Shown here one piece after another: positions 60,369-64,000 of a DNA stretch of 64,000 nt. Origin of the DNA: Kitasatospora viridis (GTDB taxonomy: Bacteria > Actinomycetota > Actinomycetes > Streptomycetales > Streptomycetaceae). Both the position numbers and the translations under genes were made by a program. The notes below the pieces were generated by a model, which was not told the DNA's origin, did not search any database, and worked only from the letters and a program-made list of their open reading frames with translations. The DNA is taken from assembly GCF_007829815.1 (NCBI RefSeq), contig NZ_VIWT01000001.1, positions 4,431,001-4,495,000 of the forward strand, in the 5' to 3' direction. Position 1 is the stretch's first letter. Every line of letters begins with the position of its first letter.

Positions 60369-60863
60369 GTGACGACACGTGGAGTCCTGTACATCCACTC
60401 CGCGCCCCGCGCGCTGTGCCCGCACGTCGAATGGGCGGTGGCGGGCGTACTAGGCGTGCGGGTGAACCTTGACTGGATCCGCCAGCCGGCCGCGCCCGGC
60501 CAGTGGCGCTCCGAACTGTCCTGGCAGGGGGAGGTGGGCACCGCCTCCAAGCTGGCCTCCGCGCTGCGCGGTTGGCAGCTGATGCGCTACGAGGTGACCA
60601 GCGAGCCCTGCTCCACCGCCGAGGGCGAGCGTTACTCCAGCACCCCGGGCCTGGGCATCTTCCACGCCGTCACCGGCATCCACGGGGACATCCTGATCCC
60701 CGAGGACCGGCTGCGCGCGGTGCTGCTGCGCTCCCGCAGCGAGGGCGCCGACCTGGAGGCCGAGCTGCACCGGCTGCTCGGCAAGCCCTGGGACGACGAG
60801 CTGGAGCCGTTCCGCTACGCCGGCGAGGGCGCTCCGGTGCGCTGGCTGCACCAGGTGGTCTGA
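60369..60863 (+). CDS. DUF3145 domain-containing protein
   Basis: 164 residues with a GTG start. The sequence VLYIHSAPRALCPHVEWAVAGVLGVRVNLDWIRQPA... LMRYEVTSEPCSTAEGERYSSTPGLGIFHA is characteristic of DUF3145, a conserved actinobacterial family of unknown function. As I recall, it regularly sits beside fabF in Streptomyces, and it does so here in convergent orientation. It is soluble, with no signal peptide. Confidence 0.94.
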   Translation: MTTRGVLYIHSAPRALCPHVEWAVAGVLGVRVNLDWIRQPAAPGQWRSELSWQGEVGTASKLASALRGWQLMRYEVTSEPCSTAEGERYSSTPGLGIFHAVTGIHGDILIPEDRLRAVLLRSRSEGADLEAELHRLLGKPWDDELEPFRYAGEGAPVRWLHQVV

Positions 60864-60878
60864 CCGGCCGTCACCGAA

Positions 60879-60919
60879 CGCCGCAGGGCCTCCCGGAGAC
60901 TCCGGCAGGCCCTGCGGCG
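60879..60919. terminator. Bidirectional terminator between DUF3145 and fabF
   Basis: A 13-bp perfect stem (60879-60891 with 60907-60919) encloses a further CCGGA/TCCGG stem. It lies between convergent stops at 60863 and 60944. Confidence 0.9.
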
Positions 60920-60943
60920 GACGGTGCGTCAGGCGGCGGCGCG

Positions 60944-62209
60944 TCAGACGGTGCGGAAGGCCAGCACCACGTTGTGGCCGCCGAAGCCGAAGGAGTTGTT
61001 CAGCGCGGCGATCCGGCCCTCGGGCAGCGCACGCGGCTCGAACCGGACCACGTCCGCGTCCACCTCGTCGTCCAGGTCGTCCACGTTGATCGTGGGCGGG
61101 GCCTGGCGGTGGTAGAGGGCCAGCACGGTGGCGACGGTCTCGATGCCGCCGGCGCCGCCCAGCAGGTGGCCGGTCATCGACTTGGTCGCGGAGATCGCCA
61201 CGTGGTTCAGGTGCTCGCCGAGCTCCTTGCGCAGCGCCTTGATCTCGGCCACGTCGCCCTGCGGGGTGGAGGTGGCGTGCGCGTTCACGTGCACCACCTC
61301 GGCCTTGTCCAGGTCGTTGTTGGCGAACAGCTGGGCCAGCGCGCGGGCCACGCCGGAACCGGTCGGCTCGGGCTGGGCGATGTGGTGGGCGTCCGAGGAC
61401 AGACCCTGGCCGACCGCCTCGCAGTAGACCCGGGCACCGCGCTTGGCGGCGTGCTCGGCCGACTCCAGGACGACCACGCCGGCGCCCTCGCCGAGCACGA
61501 AGCCGTCGCGGGCCTTGTCGTACGGACGGGAGGCGTGCTCCGGCTCCTCGTTCCGCTTGGACATCGCCATCATGTTGGAGAAGGCCACGATCGGCAGCGG
61601 GTGGATCGCGGCCTCGGTGCCGCCGGCCACCACGACGTCGGCGCGACCGCTGCGGATCATCTCGATCGCGTAGCCGATCGCCTCGGCGCCGGAGGCACAG
61701 GCGGAGACGGGGGTGTGCACACCGGCCTGCGCGCCGACCTCGATGCCCACGTTGGCGGACGGGCTGTTCGGCATCAGCATCGGCACGGTGTGCGGGGAGA
61801 CCTTGCGGACGCCCTGCTCGCGCAGCACGTCGTACTGGTCCAGCAGGGTGGTGACGCCGCCGATGCCGGAGGCGATCACCGAGCCGAGCCGCTCGGGGTC
61901 GAGGGGGGAGCCCTCGGCGGTGGCGGCCTGCTCGAAGCCCGCGTCGGCCCAGGCCTCGCGGGCGGCGATCAGTGCGAACTGCGCCGAGCGGTCGAGCTTG
62001 CGCAGCAGCGGGCGGGGCAGCACCTCGCCCGGCTCGACCGCGGCGCGGGCCGCGATCCGCACGGGCAGGTCCTGCGCCCAGTCCTCCTCCAGCCGGCGCA
62101 CGCCGGAGCGGCCGGCCAGCAGCCCCTCCCAGGACGACGCGGCGTCACCGCCCAGCGGCGTGAAGGCGCCGATACCCGTGACTACCACGGTGCGGGTTTC
62201 AGTGGTCAC
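60944..62209 (-). CDS. fabF: Beta-ketoacyl-ACP synthase II
   Basis: 421 residues from GTG 62209 (VTTETRTVVVTGIGAFTPLGGD). The catalytic Cys 171 (VSACASGAEA) and two His, 311 (NAHATSTPQGD) and 348 (SMTGHLLGGAGG), form the KAS II triad. It elongates acyl-ACP with malonyl-ACP in type II fatty-acid synthesis. It is the last gene of the leftward fabD-fabH-acpP-fabF cluster, 80 nt after acpP, and GAGAAG precedes the start. Confidence 0.97.
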   Translation of the reverse strand: MTTETRTVVVTGIGAFTPLGGDAASSWEGLLAGRSGVRRLEEDWAQDLPVRIAARAAVEPGEVLPRPLLRKLDRSAQFALIAAREAWADAGFEQAATAEGSPLDPERLGSVIASGIGGVTTLLDQYDVLREQGVRKVSPHTVPMLMPNSPSANVGIEVGAQAGVHTPVSACASGAEAIGYAIEMIRSGRADVVVAGGTEAAIHPLPIVAFSNMMAMSKRNEEPEHASRPYDKARDGFVLGEGAGVVVLESAEHAAKRGARVYCEAVGQGLSSDAHHIAQPEPTGSGVARALAQLFANNDLDKAEVVHVNAHATSTPQGDVAEIKALRKELGEHLNHVAISATKSMTGHLLGGAGGIETVATVLALYHRQAPPTINVDDLDDEVDADVVRFEPRALPEGRIAALNNSFGFGGHNVVLAFRTV

Positions 62210-62289
62210 TGGTTGTCTTCTCTCAACGTGTGCGGTGCGGGGGAGGGGGAGCCGGCGGGGCGGACGGACCGCCCCGCCGGCAGGGTGTG

Positions 62290-62538
62290 TCAGGCCTCGG
62301 CGTTGGTGAGGATGTAGTTCACCGCGTCGCCGACGGTCTTCAGGTTCTTGACCTCGTCGTCCGGGATCTTGACGTCGAAGCGCTCCTCGGCGGCCACGAC
62401 GACCTCGACCATGGAGAGCGAGTCGACGTCGAGGTCGTCGGTGAAGGACTTCTCGAGGGCCACGTCCTCCTGCGGGATGCCGGCGATCTCGTTGACGATC
62501 TCGGCGAGACCTTCCAGGACCTCGGTCTGGGTAGCCAT
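62290..62538 (-). CDS. acpP: Acyl carrier protein
   Basis: 82 residues, acidic, with the phosphopantetheine Ser 40 in DLDVDSLSMVEVVVAAEERF. The length and sequence fit the primary-metabolism ACP of streptomycetes. Its position between fabH and fabF matches the fatty-acid cluster rather than a polyketide pathway. Confidence 0.97.
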   Translation of the reverse strand: MATQTEVLEGLAEIVNEIAGIPQEDVALEKSFTDDLDVDSLSMVEVVVAAEERFDVKIPDDEVKNLKTVGDAVNYILTNAEA

Positions 62539-62618
62539 CTTGGCTGCTCCTCATCGGTGTGGGCGGCGCTCCGCGGGGTGCGGTGCGCCGTTTGACGGTG
62601 GTTAAGGCGTTTGTGTGC

Positions 62619-63653
62619 CTAGGGGAGGGTAACGACTGCCGCGGCGTAGACCAGACCCGCCCCGAAGCCGATGATCAGGGCGAGGTCGCCGCTCTTGGCC
62701 TCGCCGGTCTGCAGCATCCGCTCCATGGCCAGCGGGATGGATGCCGCGGAGGTGTTGCCGGTCTCCGCGATGTCCCGGGCCACCGGCACCGAGGCCGGCA
62801 GCTTCAGGGCCTTGATCATCGCGTCGGTGATCCGCATGTTGGCCTGGTGCGGGATGAACGCGCCGAGCTGATCGGCCGTCACCCCGGCGGCGTCCAGCGC
62901 CTGCTGGGCCACCTTGGCCATCTCCCAGACCGCCCAGCGGAAGACCGGCTGGCCGTCCATCCGCAGCGCGGGCCAGTGCGGTTCGGCGCCCTCGGTGCCG
63001 TTGATCGCGTCCGGCTTGGCGAAGGCGGTGTCCCAGGCCTCGGTCTGGGTGATCAGGTCCTTCTGGGTGGCGTCGGAACCCCACACCACCTTGCCGATCC
63101 CGGGCGTGTCGGACGGGCCCACCACGGCCGCGCCGGCACCGTCACCGAAGATGAAGGCGGTCGAGCGGTCGTGGATGTCGGTGAGGTCGCTGAGCCGCTC
63201 CACGCCGATCACCAGCACGTACTCGGCGCTGCCGCCGCGGATCATGCCGTCGGCCAGGTTCAGGCCGTAGCCGAAGCCGGCGCAGGCGGCCGAGATGTCG
63301 AAGGCCGGTGCGGTCGGGCAGCCCAGCTTCAGCGCGATCTCGGTGGCCACCGCGGGGGTCTGCTTGAAGTGCGAGACGGTCGCGACGACCACCGCGCCGA
63401 TCTGCTCGGGGTCGATCCCGGCCTGGGCGATCGCCTTGCCGGCGGCCTGCACCGACATCTCGGTGACCGACTCCTCCGGGCCGGCCCAGCGGCGCTCGGT
63501 GATGCCGGAGCGGGTGCGGATCCACTCGTCCGAGGACTCGATCCACTCCAGCACCTCGGTGTTCGGGATCACCCGGACCGGGCGGTAGCCGCCGACCCCG
63601 TGGATCCGGGAGTAGCTGGCCCCGGTAGCGGGGCGGATCTGGGGGGCGGTCAT
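62619..63653 (-). CDS. fabH: Beta-ketoacyl-ACP synthase III
   Basis: 344 residues. The catalytic residues are Cys 124 (DISAACAGFGYGL), His 269 (FIPHQANMRI) and Asn 300 (ETGNTSAAS). FabH starts fatty-acid synthesis by condensing acyl-CoA, often branched in streptomycetes, with malonyl-ACP. ATG 63653 overlaps the fabD stop by 4 nt (ATGA), so translation is coupled. Confidence 0.97.
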   Translation of the reverse strand: MTAPQIRPATGASYSRIHGVGGYRPVRVIPNTEVLEWIESSDEWIRTRSGITERRWAGPEESVTEMSVQAAGKAIAQAGIDPEQIGAVVVATVSHFKQTPAVATEIALKLGCPTAPAFDISAACAGFGYGLNLADGMIRGGSAEYVLVIGVERLSDLTDIHDRSTAFIFGDGAGAAVVGPSDTPGIGKVVWGSDATQKDLITQTEAWDTAFAKPDAINGTEGAEPHWPALRMDGQPVFRWAVWEMAKVAQQALDAAGVTADQLGAFIPHQANMRITDAMIKALKLPASVPVARDIAETGNTSAASIPLAMERMLQTGEAKSGDLALIIGFGAGLVYAAAVVTLP

Positions 63654-64000
63654 CCGTTGGTCTCCTCGGTGGCGTGCTCGGCGATCAGCTCCCGGGCCTT
63701 CTCCAGGTCGGCCGGCGTCTTCAGGGCCAGCGTCGCCACGCCCTTCACGTTGCGCTTGAGCAGGGCGGTCAGCGTGCCGGCCGGGGCCAGCTCGATCACG
63801 CAGGTCGCGCCCAGGCGGGCGATGGTCTCCATGCAGAGGTCCCAGCGCACCGGGTTGGCCACCTGGGTGACCAGCCGGTCGAGCACCTCGGCGCCGCTGG
63901 TGACCACCTCGCCGTCCTTGTTGGACAGCAGGCTCAACCGCGGGTCGGAGACCTTCAGCGAGGGCGCCAGCTCGGCCAGCCGGGTCACGCCCGGGGCCAT
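63650..64000 (-). CDS. fabD: Malonyl-CoA:ACP transacylase (C-terminal part, 5' end outside window)
   Basis: The last ~116 residues are visible: SLLSNKDGEVVTSGAEVLDRLVTQVANPVRWDLCMETIARLGATCVIELAPAGTLTALLKRNVKG. This is the conserved C-terminal part of FabD, with the region around PVRW and the E(L/I)xPxGxL motif. The catalytic GHSLG Ser lies beyond the edge. The gene is the promoter-proximal visible member of the fatty-acid cluster, and the stop overlaps fabH. Confidence 0.95.
   Translation of the reverse strand: MAPGVTRLAELAPSLKVSDPRLSLLSNKDGEVVTSGAEVLDRLVTQVANPVRWDLCMETIARLGATCVIELAPAGTLTALLKRNVKGVATLALKTPADLEKARELIAEHATEETNG

Overview
This is a high-GC actinobacterial chromosome segment, most likely from the Streptomycetaceae (Streptomyces or Kitasatospora). 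The signs are strong third-position G/C bias, many GTG starts, an XRE(DUF5753)/DUF397 regulatory pair, a DUF3145 gene beside the type II fatty-acid synthase genes, an HrdA-like sigma factor near dnaG and dgt, and many small secreted proteins. The core order (dusB and ppdK, then dgt-dnaG-sigma, then fabF-acpP-fabH-fabD) recalls the conserved chromosome centre of Streptomyces. That comparison is from memory and was not computed. No phage, plasmid, IS element or CRISPR array was seen.

0-5 kb: end of a zinc-finger rhomboid protease, an XRE/DUF397 developmental-type regulatory pair with divergent tiny genes, an ornithine cyclodeaminase-like enzyme, and a leftward cluster holding a YxiG-like protein, a cysteine-containing secreted peptide, a GNAT acetyltransferase and an acidic 46-residue peptide that ends at a 19-bp perfect terminator. 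5-11 kb: a two-component system divergent from an ABC exporter. The ATPase gene of that exporter carries two 36-base palindromic insertions plus a frameshift. 11-21 kb: a second tiny secreted peptide, a secreted GH27 alpha-galactosidase-type enzyme, an HxlR/NmrA-type pair, an arginyl-tRNA synthetase without its usual lysA neighbour, and an MFS/LysR pair sharing a triple-repeat operator. 21-29 kb: a histidine kinase/response regulator/DUF4097 operon behind a 20-bp palindrome, dusB and ppdK.

29-38 kb: a secreted guanyl-specific RNase, an AbiEi-like HTH plus PD-(D/E)XK-like protein, another GNAT, a PAC2 protein, an SGNH lipoprotein, an AraC/MFS pair, and an MFS/ArsR-type pair under a striking double palindrome. 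38-46 kb: dgt, dnaG, an HrdA-like sigma factor, gadB, a xylulokinase-like gene and a YtxH-like protein. 46-48.4 kb: two tandem tRNA-Asn genes, two tandem trypsin-like lipoproteins and a CAT-anticodon tRNA.

48.6-55.3 kb is dominated by cell-envelope genes, nearly all leftward: an FtsW/RodA polymerase, an LCP glycopolymer ligase, a BlaI repressor with its M56 metalloprotease, and an NlpC/P60 peptidoglycan hydrolase. A TTAGTA-type dyad precedes the hydrolase gene and suggests BlaI control. 55.4-60 kb: an ArsR-type regulator without obvious metal ligands that overlaps a P3-type (Mg-like) ATPase gene, and a MarR/oxidoreductase divergent pair. 60.3-64 kb: DUF3145 and the leftward fabD(partial)-fabH-acpP-fabF operon.

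Many gene ends carry clear stem-loops, several of them bidirectional between convergent genes. Most divergent regulator/target pairs have recognisable dyads between them.
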